Shown here one piece after another: positions 7,518 to 15,628 of a stretch of DNA of 64,000 nt (positions within the stretch are counted from its first letter, which is position 1; each line of letters starts with the position of its first letter). The notes under the pieces were generated by a model. It saw only the letters and a list, made by a program, of their open reading frames with translations. It ran no database searches and had not been told where the DNA came from. The stretch lies in the NCBI GenBank assembly GCA_001873365.1, contig MNYZ01000094.1, forward strand, positions 1 to 64,000. The letters run 5' to 3'. This DNA is from Oscillatoriales cyanobacterium CG2_30_40_61. GTDB lineage: Bacteria > Cyanobacteriota > Cyanobacteriia > Cyanobacteriales > Microcoleaceae. A program made the position numbers and the translations under genes.

Positions 7518-8576
7518 TTAAACAGGGAAATTAGTGCGATCGCGACCAAGAGACGTTAATGGTTTTATGGGGGGAGTTTCTATGGGCTCATAGATGTGCC
7601 ATTCTTCAATTTTGTGATTGCGGAAAATTGGCGCAGCCCGTTGAACTTCATCTTTTGTACCACTGACAATTACAACCGAATCACCCCGATCTAGGCGATC
7701 GCTATAAATTTTGGTATGTTCAACCGGGATGCTATATCCCAGGCCATCAAAGCGATCGCGCATTTCCACATCTGTAAAACTATCTCGTTGCGGTTGACGA
7801 GAGATTAAACGAATCCGACTTAAAGGGAAACCTGTATTTTTTAAATCCGTAATCGCCCGTTCGGTATCCTGTACATTGGAGAACACACCCATGGCCTGTT
7901 TATTTCCGTTGACATTCAGGGAATGGTCTGGATCAGGCAAAGTAATATCTCGGTTGAGGTGTTCCGGGCTCATGGAAGCCAGACCGGGGGCATCATAAAC
8001 CCTGTATTCCCGGATATTATGGGTTTGTAGAATTTGGTGGGCGCGGGCAAGATCTGCCTCATCGCCATCCACAATAACTAAATATTCACCCCGACCGATA
8101 CAATCGTTATAGATTTTGGCATCTGCTTCGGGAATTCCCAGGCCAATCAATCCCCCTAATAACCCTCCGGTGGCCACCCCAATCGCTGTCCCGGCTAAGG
8201 TAGTTGCGATCGCTGTAGCAGCGGCTCCTGCTAACATAATCGGGCCAACTCCGGGAATGGCGATACTGCCTAAACCGACTAATAACCCGGTGAGTCCACC
8301 TACAACCCCCCCAGTGGTCACTCCTAAAGCTGCCCCTTCTTCGGCTTTATTATCAACTCGGTTGGCGACGTGATCCTGGGAAACGGAATCACTGACATCG
8401 GCTCCAGCAATGTTGTCGTCATGAATCGCATCTTTTGTCATCACAGAAACCTGATTCATCGGAAAACCAGAGTCTTTTAAGGCATAAAGAGCTTCCTCAG
8501 CCGTGCTCCGGTTGGGAAACACACCTACGGCCCGCCGATTTTTAGTCGCTACAGAATTAGACTGATTAATGACCAT
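7518..8576 (-). CDS. General stress protein 17M/YflT-like domain protein, two domains
   Basis: The 352-residue protein has two related domains with RRAVGVFPNRSTAEEALYAL (about 14-50) and QAMGVFSNVQDTERAITDLK (about 227-265), each with SGFP or TGFP. This is the heat-induced/general stress domain of the YflT-GSP17M type. Between them lies a Gly/Ala-rich amphipathic stretch (about 80-150; GVTTGGVVGGLTGLLVGLGS and similar), which looks like glycine-zipper membrane-inserting sequence. After each half an IYNDCIGRGEYLVIVDG or IYSDRLDRGDSVVIVSG strand repeats, so the protein is an internal duplication. The role is unknown, probably stress- or envelope-related. It lies upstream of the BON lipoprotein on the same strand, 96 bp apart. 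Confidence 0.85.
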   Translation of the reverse strand: MVINQSNSVATKNRRAVGVFPNRSTAEEALYALKDSGFPMNQVSVMTKDAIHDDNIAGADVSDSVSQDHVANRVDNKAEEGAALGVTTGGVVGGLTGLLVGLGSIAIPGVGPIMLAGAAATAIATTLAGTAIGVATGGLLGGLIGLGIPEADAKIYNDCIGRGEYLVIVDGDEADLARAHQILQTHNIREYRVYDAPGLASMSPEHLNRDITLPDPDHSLNVNGNKQAMGVFSNVQDTERAITDLKNTGFPLSRIRLISRQPQRDSFTDVEMRDRFDGLGYSIPVEHTKIYSDRLDRGDSVVIVSGTKDEVQRAAPIFRNHKIEEWHIYEPIETPPIKPLTSLGRDRTNFPV

Positions 8577-8798
8577 AATATTATTCCTTGAAAATAGCTT
8601 ATTTGTGTTTTTAGCTTCAATAAGATCGACTCAAATTATTAAGTCTTAGTGCTAAAGTAAGATGATAAATTTCGTCATACTGATCAACACTATGATTTTT
8701 TAAGTGACCCTATTTCCTCAAAACGGTCTGAGGTTTACAGATATTTACTGACGAGCTTTAACTTCCATAATCACTACGTTAACGAGATTAGAGATATT

Positions 8799-8828
8799 TG
8801 TCCTCTGTCTTTAGAGACAAGTTTTTTT
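8799..8828 (+). terminator. Intrinsic terminator with no upstream gene on its strand
   Basis: TTGT-C-CTCT, a six-base loop, then AGAG-ACAA (8 bp with one bulged C) is followed by G and seven T at 8822-8828. This is the standard form of a Rho-independent terminator read on the plus strand. The only upstream gene is on the minus strand and reads away, so the likely transcript is a small RNA from the spacer. Confidence 0.6.
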
Positions 8829-8949
8829 CAGTCATCATTCATCAGTTATCAGTGTAAGAGTTAGCCGTTAATTCTACTATTCACTTCTTGACTGATCACT
8901 GATTATTAAGTTATGTCTAAAGAATGGTGATTTTCCTGATTATTTGTTT

Positions 8950-8955
8950 TATAAT
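8950..8955 (+). promoter_or_regulatory. Candidate -10 box for treS
   Basis: A perfect TATAAT lies 61 bp before the treS start in an AT-rich stretch. No convincing -35 TTGACA-like hexamer is found 16-19 bp upstream, so it would be a weak or activator-dependent promoter. Confidence 0.35.
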
Positions 8956-9016
8956 ATAAAAGTGTGTATTGACTCTATTCAAACAAAACACCGAAAATCT
9001 TAGGTAATTTAAACAA

Positions 9017-12000
9017 ATGCAACACAATAAACTCCCTAACGATCCCCTGTGGTTTAAAGATGCCATTATTTATGAAGTTCCAGTTCGCGCCTTTGCCGAT
9101 AGTAATGGGGATGGAATTGGAGACTTTATTGGATTAACCGAAAAATTAGATTATTTGCAGGATTTAGGAGTAACAGCCCTGTGGATTCTTCCGTTTTTTC
9201 CTTCCCCCCTGCGAGATGATGGTTATGATATTGCCGACTATATTAATATTAACGGAATTTATGGAAATTTAGAAGATTTTAAAACCTTTTTAAATGCCGC
9301 CCACGATCGCGGAATTCGCGTGATTGTCGAATTAGTAATTAATCATACCTCCGATCAACATCCTTGGTTTCAACGGGCAAGAATAGCACCAAAAGGCAGT
9401 AAAGAAAGGGATTTTTATGTCTGGAGTGATACCCCGGAAAAATATCCAGAAGTTAGAATTATTTTCCAAGATTTTGAAACCTCAAATTGGACTTGGGATA
9501 GTGTGGCAAAATCCTATTATTGGCATCGGTTTTATTCCCATCAACCGGATTTGAATTATGAAAATCCAGAAGTGATCACCGCCATTTTAGAAGTCTTAGA
9601 TTTCTGGATGGAAATGGGGGTCGATGGAATGCGACTCGATGCCATTCCCTATATTTTTGAACGGGAGGACACCAACTGTGAAAACTTACCCGAAACCCAT
9701 CAACTATTAAAACAATTACGCAGTTATTTAGATACTCACTATGCTAACCGAATTTTCCTCGCCGAAGCCAACCAATGGCCGGAGGATGCGGCCGCTTATT
9801 ATGGTGAAGGAAATGAATGTCACCTAAATTTTCACTTCCCCTTAATGCCTCGATTATTTATGGCATTACGGATGGAAGATAGCTTTCCAATTATTGATAT
9901 TTTGAATCAAACCCCGGCAATTCCTGATAACTGTCAATGGGCATTATTTTTAAGGAATCATGATGAATTAACCTTAGAAATGGTAACAGATGAAGATCGG
10001 GATTATATGTATAAAGTTTATGCTCAAGATCCCCAAGCTAGAATTAATTTAGGTATTCGGCGCCGCCTTGCACCCCTACTCGGAAATGATCGCCGTCAGA
10101 TTGAATTAATGAATAGTTTATTACTCTCCTTACCCGGAACTCCCGTACTTTATTATGGGGATGAAATTGGCATGGGAGATAATATTTATATTGGCGATCG
10201 CAATGGCGTCAGAACCCCCATGCAATGGAGTCCAGATCGCAATGCCGGATTTAGTCGAGCGAATCCGCAAAAACTCTATTTACCCTTAATTTTTGATTCC
10301 GAATACGATTATAAAGCCGTTAATGTCGAATCCCAAAGTAGTAATCCTAATTCCTTTTTATCTTGGATGAAACGGATTATTGCCATGCGAAAACGGTTTC
10401 AAGCCTTTGGACGAGGAACCTTTGAAATCTTACATTCAGAAAACCGTAAAGTTTTGGTTTTTGCTCGCACTTATCAAGGAGAACATCTGTTAATTGTCGC
10501 TAATTTATCTCGATTTGTACAATCGGTGAATTTAGATTTATCCGCCTTTAAAGGCATGGTTCCCGTGGAAATATTTGGCCGGACAGAGTTTCCTAAAATT
10601 AGCGATTCTTCCTATTTTATTAGTTTATCTCCCCACGGATTTTACTGGTTTATGCTTCAGTTTGATCCTAAAGTCGCTTTACTACCTCGACCTCAAGCCC
10701 AATTACCCACTTTTATTGTTGAAAATAATTGGCAAGAAATTCTCACCCAACCGAACCTAAAAACCCGCTTAGAATCTATTTTACCCGCCTATATCTATCG
10801 CTGTCGCTGGTTTCTTTCTAAATCTCGAATTCTCCAATCTGTAAAGATTATAGAAGCCATTCCTATTCCCTATCAAGACAGTCAAGCTATTATTGTTTTA
10901 TTGCAAGTGGAATATACAGAAGGATTCCCGGAAATCTATCTTGTTCCTTTAGCTTATGCGGGGGAGAAATTAGCAGAAACTCTGAAAATAGAAAACCCCC
11001 AATTCATCTTAGCAACGGTACAACAGAATACAGAAACCGGAATTTTATTGGAAGTCGGACAGAATCTTGACTTTTTAAGTTTACCCTTAAAAATGATTAT
11101 CAATTCCGACCGTTATGCGGGTCGGTCGGGTAATTTAATCGCCACCACAACAGCAGCATTAAAACAACAGGATTTAGAGCAGAAATTAGAGCCTCATTTA
11201 TTAAAAGAGGAGTATGATAATTCCTTTGTAATTTATGGCGATCGCTTCCTGTTTAAACTATTTCGTAGAGTAGAAGAAGGTATCCATCCTGAGTTAGAAG
11301 TCCGTAAATTTTTGGAACAAAAACAACACTCAGGATACACAACGCCATTATTAGGGGGATTAGAATATCGTCGTCACCGAGGAGAATCCCTCACTTTAGG
11401 GGTTCTTCAAGGGTATATTCCCCATGCCATTAATGGCTGGAATTATACCTTAGATAGTCTCCGAGATTACTTTGATCGAGTCATCCTACAACCCAGTCAA
11501 GATTTAGAGATTTTATCTACATCCGGTTCTTTCTTTGACCTCTATCAACAACCCATTCCTGAAGAAGTTTTACTACTGATTGGTTCCTATTTAACCAGTG
11601 CAGAACTTCTAGGAAAACGTACCGCAGAATTTCATATTGTTCTATCGAGTGATCCCCTTAATTCTGATTTTGCCCCCGAACCATTTTCTACTTTTTATCA
11701 ACGCTCAATTTATCAATATTCTCGCAATTTGACCGGGCAAGTCTTGTTAAAATTCAGGCAACAACTGGACAGCTTACCCTCGGAACTTCAACCCCTTACC
11801 CAACATATTTTGAGCAATCAAAACTATATTTTAGGTCGGTTTCACAGCCTATTAAATCTAAAAATTACCGCCCTAAGAACCCGATGTCATGGTAACTATT
11901 CTTTATACGATGTCTTGTATACAGGAAAGGATTTTATCATCATTGATTTTGAAGGAGAATCCTATCGGTCACTCAGTGAAAGACGCATGAAACGTTCCCC

Positions 12001-12337
12001 CCTGCGAGATGTCGCGGGAATGTTACAATCCTTTGATTTTGCTACTCGTTTCGCCCTGCGAGAAGAAGTGAAAAATGGCATGATTCGCCCAGAGAATTTA
12101 GCCCTGATGGAACAGTGGGGTCAATTATGGTCAAGTTGGGTGAGTGTGGCTTTCCTCAATAGTTATTTAGAAACCGCATCCCAAGATCGTTTTTTACCCC
12201 AAGGAAAACAGGAACTTAATGTCTTATTAGATTGTTATTTGTTAGAAAGAATTATTCAAGAATTAGGCTACCATTTAGATTATCGCCCGGAATTATTAGA
12301 TATTTCTCTCAAGCGATTAGTCTCTAGTCTTCACTAA
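9017..12337 (+). CDS. treS: Trehalose synthase (maltose glucosyltransferase) fused to maltokinase-like domain
   Basis: The 1106-residue fusion has a GH13 TreS half (about 1-555) that converts maltose and trehalose into each other. Its nucleophile Asp208 (GMRLDAI), acid Glu250 (FLAEANQW) and Asp316 (LRNHDEL) are all present. The C-terminal half (about 570-1106) is like maltokinase, which makes maltose-1-phosphate for glycogen synthesis: CRWFLSKSR, a phosphotransferase core, and FIIIDFEGE...RRMKRSPLRDVAGML. The expected HGDxHLGQ catalytic loop reads HGNYSLYD, so the catalytic Asp is Asn960, and the kinase half may be inactive or altered. The fusion and length are standard. treZ and treY lie a few kb downstream on the opposite strand. 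No glgE is visible. Confidence 0.93.
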   Translation: MQHNKLPNDPLWFKDAIIYEVPVRAFADSNGDGIGDFIGLTEKLDYLQDLGVTALWILPFFPSPLRDDGYDIADYININGIYGNLEDFKTFLNAAHDRGIRVIVELVINHTSDQHPWFQRARIAPKGSKERDFYVWSDTPEKYPEVRIIFQDFETSNWTWDSVAKSYYWHRFYSHQPDLNYENPEVITAILEVLDFWMEMGVDGMRLDAIPYIFEREDTNCENLPETHQLLKQLRSYLDTHYANRIFLAEANQWPEDAAAYYGEGNECHLNFHFPLMPRLFMALRMEDSFPIIDILNQTPAIPDNCQWALFLRNHDELTLEMVTDEDRDYMYKVYAQDPQARINLGIRRRLAPLLGNDRRQIELMNSLLLSLPGTPVLYYGDEIGMGDNIYIGDRNGVRTPMQWSPDRNAGFSRANPQKLYLPLIFDSEYDYKAVNVESQSSNPNSFLSWMKRIIAMRKRFQAFGRGTFEILHSENRKVLVFARTYQGEHLLIVANLSRFVQSVNLDLSAFKGMVPVEIFGRTEFPKISDSSYFISLSPHGFYWFMLQFDPKVALLPRPQAQLPTFIVENNWQEILTQPNLKTRLESILPAYIYRCRWFLSKSRILQSVKIIEAIPIPYQDSQAIIVLLQVEYTEGFPEIYLVPLAYAGEKLAETLKIENPQFILATVQQNTETGILLEVGQNLDFLSLPLKMIINSDRYAGRSGNLIATTTAALKQQDLEQKLEPHLLKEEYDNSFVIYGDRFLFKLFRRVEEGIHPELEVRKFLEQKQHSGYTTPLLGGLEYRRHRGESLTLGVLQGYIPHAINGWNYTLDSLRDYFDRVILQPSQDLEILSTSGSFFDLYQQPIPEEVLLLIGSYLTSAELLGKRTAEFHIVLSSDPLNSDFAPEPFSTFYQRSIYQYSRNLTGQVLLKFRQQLDSLPSELQPLTQHILSNQNYILGRFHSLLNLKITALRTRCHGNYSLYDVLYTGKDFIIIDFEGESYRSLSERRMKRSPLRDVAGMLQSFDFATRFALREEVKNGMIRPENLALMEQWGQLWSSWVSVAFLNSYLETASQDRFLPQGKQELNVLLDCYLLERIIQELGYHLDYRPELLDISLKRLVSSLH

Positions 12338-12365
12338 GTTATAGGAAGGACTTACGCACAACCCC

Positions 12366-12431
12366 AGAAACCGGGTTTCTGCTTAGAGATTGTTGGGGAA
12401 AACTAGATATTTTGACAGAAACCCGGTTTCT
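12366..12431. repeat. Two more copies of the AGAAACC(C/G)GGTTTCT palindrome
   Basis: The 15-bp palindromes are at 12366-12380 and 12417-12431, 51 bp apart, in the convergent spacer between treS and the toxin-antitoxin genes. They are the same family as the array at 6745-6898. The inverted pair could form hairpins and act as a two-way terminator. Confidence 0.85.
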
Positions 12432-12465
12432 CAATATAAAGTGCGATCGCTCTTGACAAATTTAT

Positions 12466-12831
12466 TCAAACAATCTCTCGCAAATGAACTATTTGATCCT
12501 GATATTCATCATCAAAAGATGCCTCAGCAATAAAAATCAATTGCTGAATATTTTGTCCGATACTTAATTTGCCATTAAGGAGAAAAATGCCTGGTATATG
12601 ATGACCCTCCGCTAAATGATCTGTCAAATGCACGGGCATGGATTTACGATTATTCGTCACCAATATAAAGTTATATTCCTCGCACCATTTAAGAATTTCT
12701 GGATCTAAAGTTCCCCGACTCGGAGCTTCTGGTTCGCCCACGCACCAAATTATCAAATCGGGATTGCGTGTCAGGATTTCAGCTTTATAGCTAGGATCGA
12801 CATTTTCATCCAACAGATAATTCAGACTCAT
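12466..12831 (-). CDS. DUF5615 PIN-like toxin
   Basis: The 121-residue protein starts MSLNYLLDENVDPSYKAEIL, the (F/Y)LLDENV opening of the DUF5615/Mut7-C PIN-like family. Later motifs are DPEILKWCEEYNFILVTNNR (the second acidic site and the VTNN/TxDxD-like strand) and a C-terminal IGQNIQQLIFIAE helix. Such proteins are predicted metal-dependent RNases acting as toxins. The gene overlaps the upstream DUF433 antitoxin by 26 bp, so translation is likely coupled. Toxicity is inferred from family and context only. Confidence 0.85.
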   Translation of the reverse strand: MSLNYLLDENVDPSYKAEILTRNPDLIIWCVGEPEAPSRGTLDPEILKWCEEYNFILVTNNRKSMPVHLTDHLAEGHHIPGIFLLNGKLSIGQNIQQLIFIAEASFDDEYQDQIVHLREIV

Positions 12832-13159
12832 TTTTGATTTGTTTAGCTTTTTGTTCCGCTCTCAATTTTTGCAGTCTAGCAATACCAGGTGGAGGATTAA
12901 GTTCTTGTGCTTTTAGTTGCTGATGACTCCACTCCAACCAATCAGCAATGTAGTTACTAACAGCCTCTTTATTGTGCAGATAATAAAGGATAGTGGCATA
13001 AACTTGTTCCAAGTTAAGAGATGGATAAGTTTGAGCAATTTGTTCGGGAGTGCGAGCGCGATGAATGAAATCATATAGGATAGTTTCAATGCCGATTCGT
13101 GTCCCTTTAACCCGAATATCATCAGGTCGCTGAAAGTCAAAATATTCTTCCAGTTGCAT
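12806..13159 (-). CDS. DUF433 family antitoxin
   Basis: The 117-residue protein carries the DUF433 core: FDFQRPDDIRVKGTRIGIET, then ARTPEQIAQTYPSLNLEQVY and ATILYYLHN. This is a short HTH-like domain known from VapB-type antitoxins paired with PIN-like toxins. The C-terminal part is charged (Lys/Glu-rich), as expected of a toxin-binding tail. It is the first gene of a two-gene unit and overlaps the toxin start. Antitoxins of this type usually repress their own operon; no operator was identified here. Confidence 0.87.
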   Translation of the reverse strand: MQLEEYFDFQRPDDIRVKGTRIGIETILYDFIHRARTPEQIAQTYPSLNLEQVYATILYYLHNKEAVSNYIADWLEWSHQQLKAQELNPPPGIARLQKLRAEQKAKQIKNESELSVG

Positions 13160-13242
13160 CGGTGAATACTCCTATTTTACAGTTGGTGAAAATTTACTCG
13201 CTAATATTATATCCTATCAAAAGGAGAACAGCTATCAATTAT

Positions 13243-14421
13243 CTATTCTTGAGTTTTTTGAGTGGGTTGATGTTGGGGAAAACTGGGAATTTTGACCTGA
13301 CTCCAATCCACCGTAAACGCTAAAATAATTGCTGTAGCCGTTACCATTCCTGCAATCATAGAGGCAGCAATTTTTAACCGACTATAGGGACGTGCTCCTT
13401 GTACTTCTCCCGTGCGAGCATTCACTAAAACTTGATATTTTTGATTTCGATAATGATAGGAACAAAGCCAAACCGGAAGCAAAATTGGTTTAAAAGCTAT
13501 ATCTTCATATTGAGTCGAAATATGAGCAACCTTTTGTTCATCGCCACCAATATGACAGCACACATCTCGATGAATTTGACCTGCCATAATATGTTTAGCC
13601 TGTTCAAATCCATCTTTTAAACCTATTTGGGGACGTTGGGCTTCAAATCCCGCTAAATAAGAAGAATTATAGGGTTTCAAAGATTGTCGTAAATCCCAAG
13701 GTTCTAAGCCGTTTAAATAGGCAGTATCCACTGATTTTGTAGCCGCCACTAAAACATCATCAAACCAGCGATTTACCCGCCCAGACGCCGGACACCATCG
13801 GGTGTGTCTGACCTCCCGGGTGCGTTCTTCCTCCTGTTGTTTTCCCTCGGAATCTGTCACCGTAACCCTGTAGGTTTCCGTGACATAATAATAGTCTCCC
13901 CGTTCCCCCCGATAATCACTATTGGTGTGAGCATCGTAAGTCCAAAAGGGCAAATAAATCCCATGAATTTTTTCCTGTTGTGCTAAGTATTTCAAAGCAG
14001 ATGGAGCAAACCAGCGACTTTTAATCCACTTTTGAATTTCATTTCGCGCCTGTTTTCCTGTGATTTGAAATGGGATAATTCCCTCTGGAATCACAGTAGG
14101 ATTCGCTTCTGGCGGCTGGGCGATTAAAGCGGTATTACAAAACGGACAATTCTTGGCTACCGAGGAGGGCTCAAACAAAATATTAGCCCCACACCCGGTA
14201 CATTTGACCTCTAAGGCCGTTTCCGATAAGCTCGCAACCGGGGTAGAGTCCCAATCCAAAGAATCGGTATAGGAGCGTTCTTGCACCCCTGCGCCCGTCT
14301 CTGGAATTTCCTCCATCGACCCACAATAACTACATTTGAGTTTTCCCCCCGTCGGGTTAAACTCCATCGGCGCACCACAACTCGGACAGGGAAAATTTTG
14401 GATTGATGCCGGGGTTTTCAT
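13243..14421 (-). CDS. Double zinc-ribbon protein with C-terminal membrane anchor
   Basis: The product is 392 residues from ATG 14421 (MKTPASIQNF). Two zinc ribbons are at the N-terminus: CPSCGAPMEF...CSYCG (about 12-34) and CTGCGANILF...CPFCN (about 74-97). A long globular region follows (IHGIYLPFWTYDAHTNSDYR; RHTRWCPASGRVNRWFDDVL), then one hydrophobic anchor near the C-terminus (IAASMIAGMVTATAIILAF). Databases often call such proteins TFIIB-type zinc ribbon or PriA-like, without real evidence of helicase function; no Walker motifs are present. The open frame runs on to 14607 only because it overlaps the next gene. It is 8 bp from the SPFH-GYF gene on the same strand, so they form an operon. 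Confidence 0.8.
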   Translation of the reverse strand: MKTPASIQNFPCPSCGAPMEFNPTGGKLKCSYCGSMEEIPETGAGVQERSYTDSLDWDSTPVASLSETALEVKCTGCGANILFEPSSVAKNCPFCNTALIAQPPEANPTVIPEGIIPFQITGKQARNEIQKWIKSRWFAPSALKYLAQQEKIHGIYLPFWTYDAHTNSDYRGERGDYYYVTETYRVTVTDSEGKQQEEERTREVRHTRWCPASGRVNRWFDDVLVAATKSVDTAYLNGLEPWDLRQSLKPYNSSYLAGFEAQRPQIGLKDGFEQAKHIMAGQIHRDVCCHIGGDEQKVAHISTQYEDIAFKPILLPVWLCSYHYRNQKYQVLVNARTGEVQGARPYSRLKIAASMIAGMVTATAIILAFTVDWSQVKIPSFPQHQPTQKTQE

Positions 14422-14429
14422 AAACTGTT

Positions 14430-15482
14430 CTATAGCGCTGGAGGGGGCGGAGGCGGCAAGATTGTGGCTAATTCTGGAATTTGGGCCGCGGCCGTCCAAC
14501 CGGGGAGTGCAGAGTGCCAAACCAGGGTATCCCGTGTTAATCCCTGCTGGCGCAGTTGGTCTGGGGTCAATGGCCCGACGGGTTGACCATTTAGGGCAAT
14601 AAACCATTGAATAATGGGGGGAGGAGGGGCTGAAGGCGAGGGATTAGTTAACTTTTGTGCCATTGCCATTCCCACCCCAAATTCTAAACCCATGTTACCC
14701 GAACCTGGATTTTTTGCCGACTCCTCAATGGCATTGGCGGCTTGATATTGGGCATAGTCTTGAAGATTGCCTAAAATTCCCATGGAAGACCGTTTATCTA
14801 TGGCTTCTTCAACGCTAGGAGGAACCGAAACATTTTCAATATATAATCCGGTGAGTTCGACCCCGATTTCTTGCATTTGGGGTTGAATTCCTTGGCGGAC
14901 TTGTTCCCCAAAATCTGCATAATGGGAAGCAAAATTTAACAGGGGAATTTGAGCTTTTCCTAACCAAGATGCAAACTCTGTTATGATAATATTACGGAGA
15001 TGATCTTGAACTTCATCGACTTGGAATAACCCATCTGTACTGACTAGGGTTTTTAATAAATTTCCCGGTTCATTAACCCGAATACTATAGTTTCCATAGG
15101 CACGAATCCGCACAACCCCAAAGTCTGCATCTCTCATGGGAATAGGGTTAGATGTGCCCCATTTTAAGTTAGTAAAGGTTTTGGTATTGACAAAATAAAC
15201 TTCCGCTTTATAGGGAGAATTAAACCCATAGGGCCAGGCTTTGAGGGTACTTAAAATGGGTAAGTTTTTTGTATAAAGTTCGTAGGTTCCGGGTTGAAAA
15301 ATATCGGCTATTTGCCCTTCATTTACAAAAATAGCTTGTTGTCCTGGTCGGACAATTAGTTTGGCTCCCTGTTTGATTTCGTTATTATGGCGCTGAAAAC
15401 GGTAGATTATTGTATCATTTGTAGAGTCAAGCCATTCGATAACGTCAACGAATTGACCTAAAATATTATCAAATAATCCCAT
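14430..15482 (-). CDS. SPFH-domain protein with C-terminal GYF_2 domain (YdjI/virion-core-like)
   Basis: The 350-residue protein starts with MGLFDNILGQFVDVIEWLD and a segment typical of the YdjI-type SPFH family (IIYRFQRHNNEIKQGAKLIV, RPGQQAIFVNEGQ). The SPFH core is about 20-245. A helical linker with Pro-rich PSPSAPPPP follows. The GYF_2/DUF4339 domain is at about 293-345 (QWFIALNGQPVGPLTPDQLR, DTLVWHSALPGW), a peptide-binding module. SPFH proteins scaffold membrane microdomains; in this subgroup, the zinc-ribbon/GYF parts are thought to recruit partners. The zinc-ribbon anchor protein is encoded 8 bp downstream. The ending PPPPPPAL is low complexity. Confidence 0.85.
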   Translation of the reverse strand: MGLFDNILGQFVDVIEWLDSTNDTIIYRFQRHNNEIKQGAKLIVRPGQQAIFVNEGQIADIFQPGTYELYTKNLPILSTLKAWPYGFNSPYKAEVYFVNTKTFTNLKWGTSNPIPMRDADFGVVRIRAYGNYSIRVNEPGNLLKTLVSTDGLFQVDEVQDHLRNIIITEFASWLGKAQIPLLNFASHYADFGEQVRQGIQPQMQEIGVELTGLYIENVSVPPSVEEAIDKRSSMGILGNLQDYAQYQAANAIEESAKNPGSGNMGLEFGVGMAMAQKLTNPSPSAPPPPIIQWFIALNGQPVGPLTPDQLRQQGLTRDTLVWHSALPGWTAAAQIPELATILPPPPPPAL

Positions 15483-15526
15483 GGATTTACCTCAAATTCG
15501 TCAGTGCAAACTGCTGATTATTATAT

Positions 15527-15556
15527 TATATAGCAATCCTCAATAGGTTGTAATAT
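15527..15556. repeat. Dispersed TATAGCAATCCT...TTGTAATAT repeat end
   Basis: TATAGCAATCCTCAATAGG and TTGTAATAT closely match 37900-37928 and, in part, 18527-18540 and 41581-41592. At 37.9 kb the same sequence is one end of a palindromic element, so this is probably a solitary end or relic of it. Confidence 0.6.
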
Positions 15557-15628
15557 GAAATCCTGAAATTAGTGCTACAGATAGGGAGGGAATAGGTAAC
15601 ACCGGAACACCGGAACACCAAAAAGTGA

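Larger units (their letters stand above)
8577..9016. other. 440-bp divergent spacer with an orphan terminator and the treS promoter region
   Basis: There is no coding frame here. It lies between two divergent genes. It holds an intrinsic-terminator-like hairpin on the plus strand at 8799-8828, a CAGTCATCATTCATCAGTTATCAGTG iterated tract near 8829-8855 of the type seen between zwf and opcA, and an AT-rich part with TATAAT at 8950-8955 that may serve treS. A plus-strand terminator without an upstream plus-strand gene suggests an unannotated short transcript starting around 8600-8700. Confidence 0.5.

Noticed and set aside
13804-14602. Plus-strand frames across the zinc-ribbon and SPFH genes, and the minus-strand N-terminal extension 14422-14607
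   Set aside because: They are shadows of the two overlapping real frames. The MKTPASIQNF start at 14421 fits the zinc-ribbon domain position.
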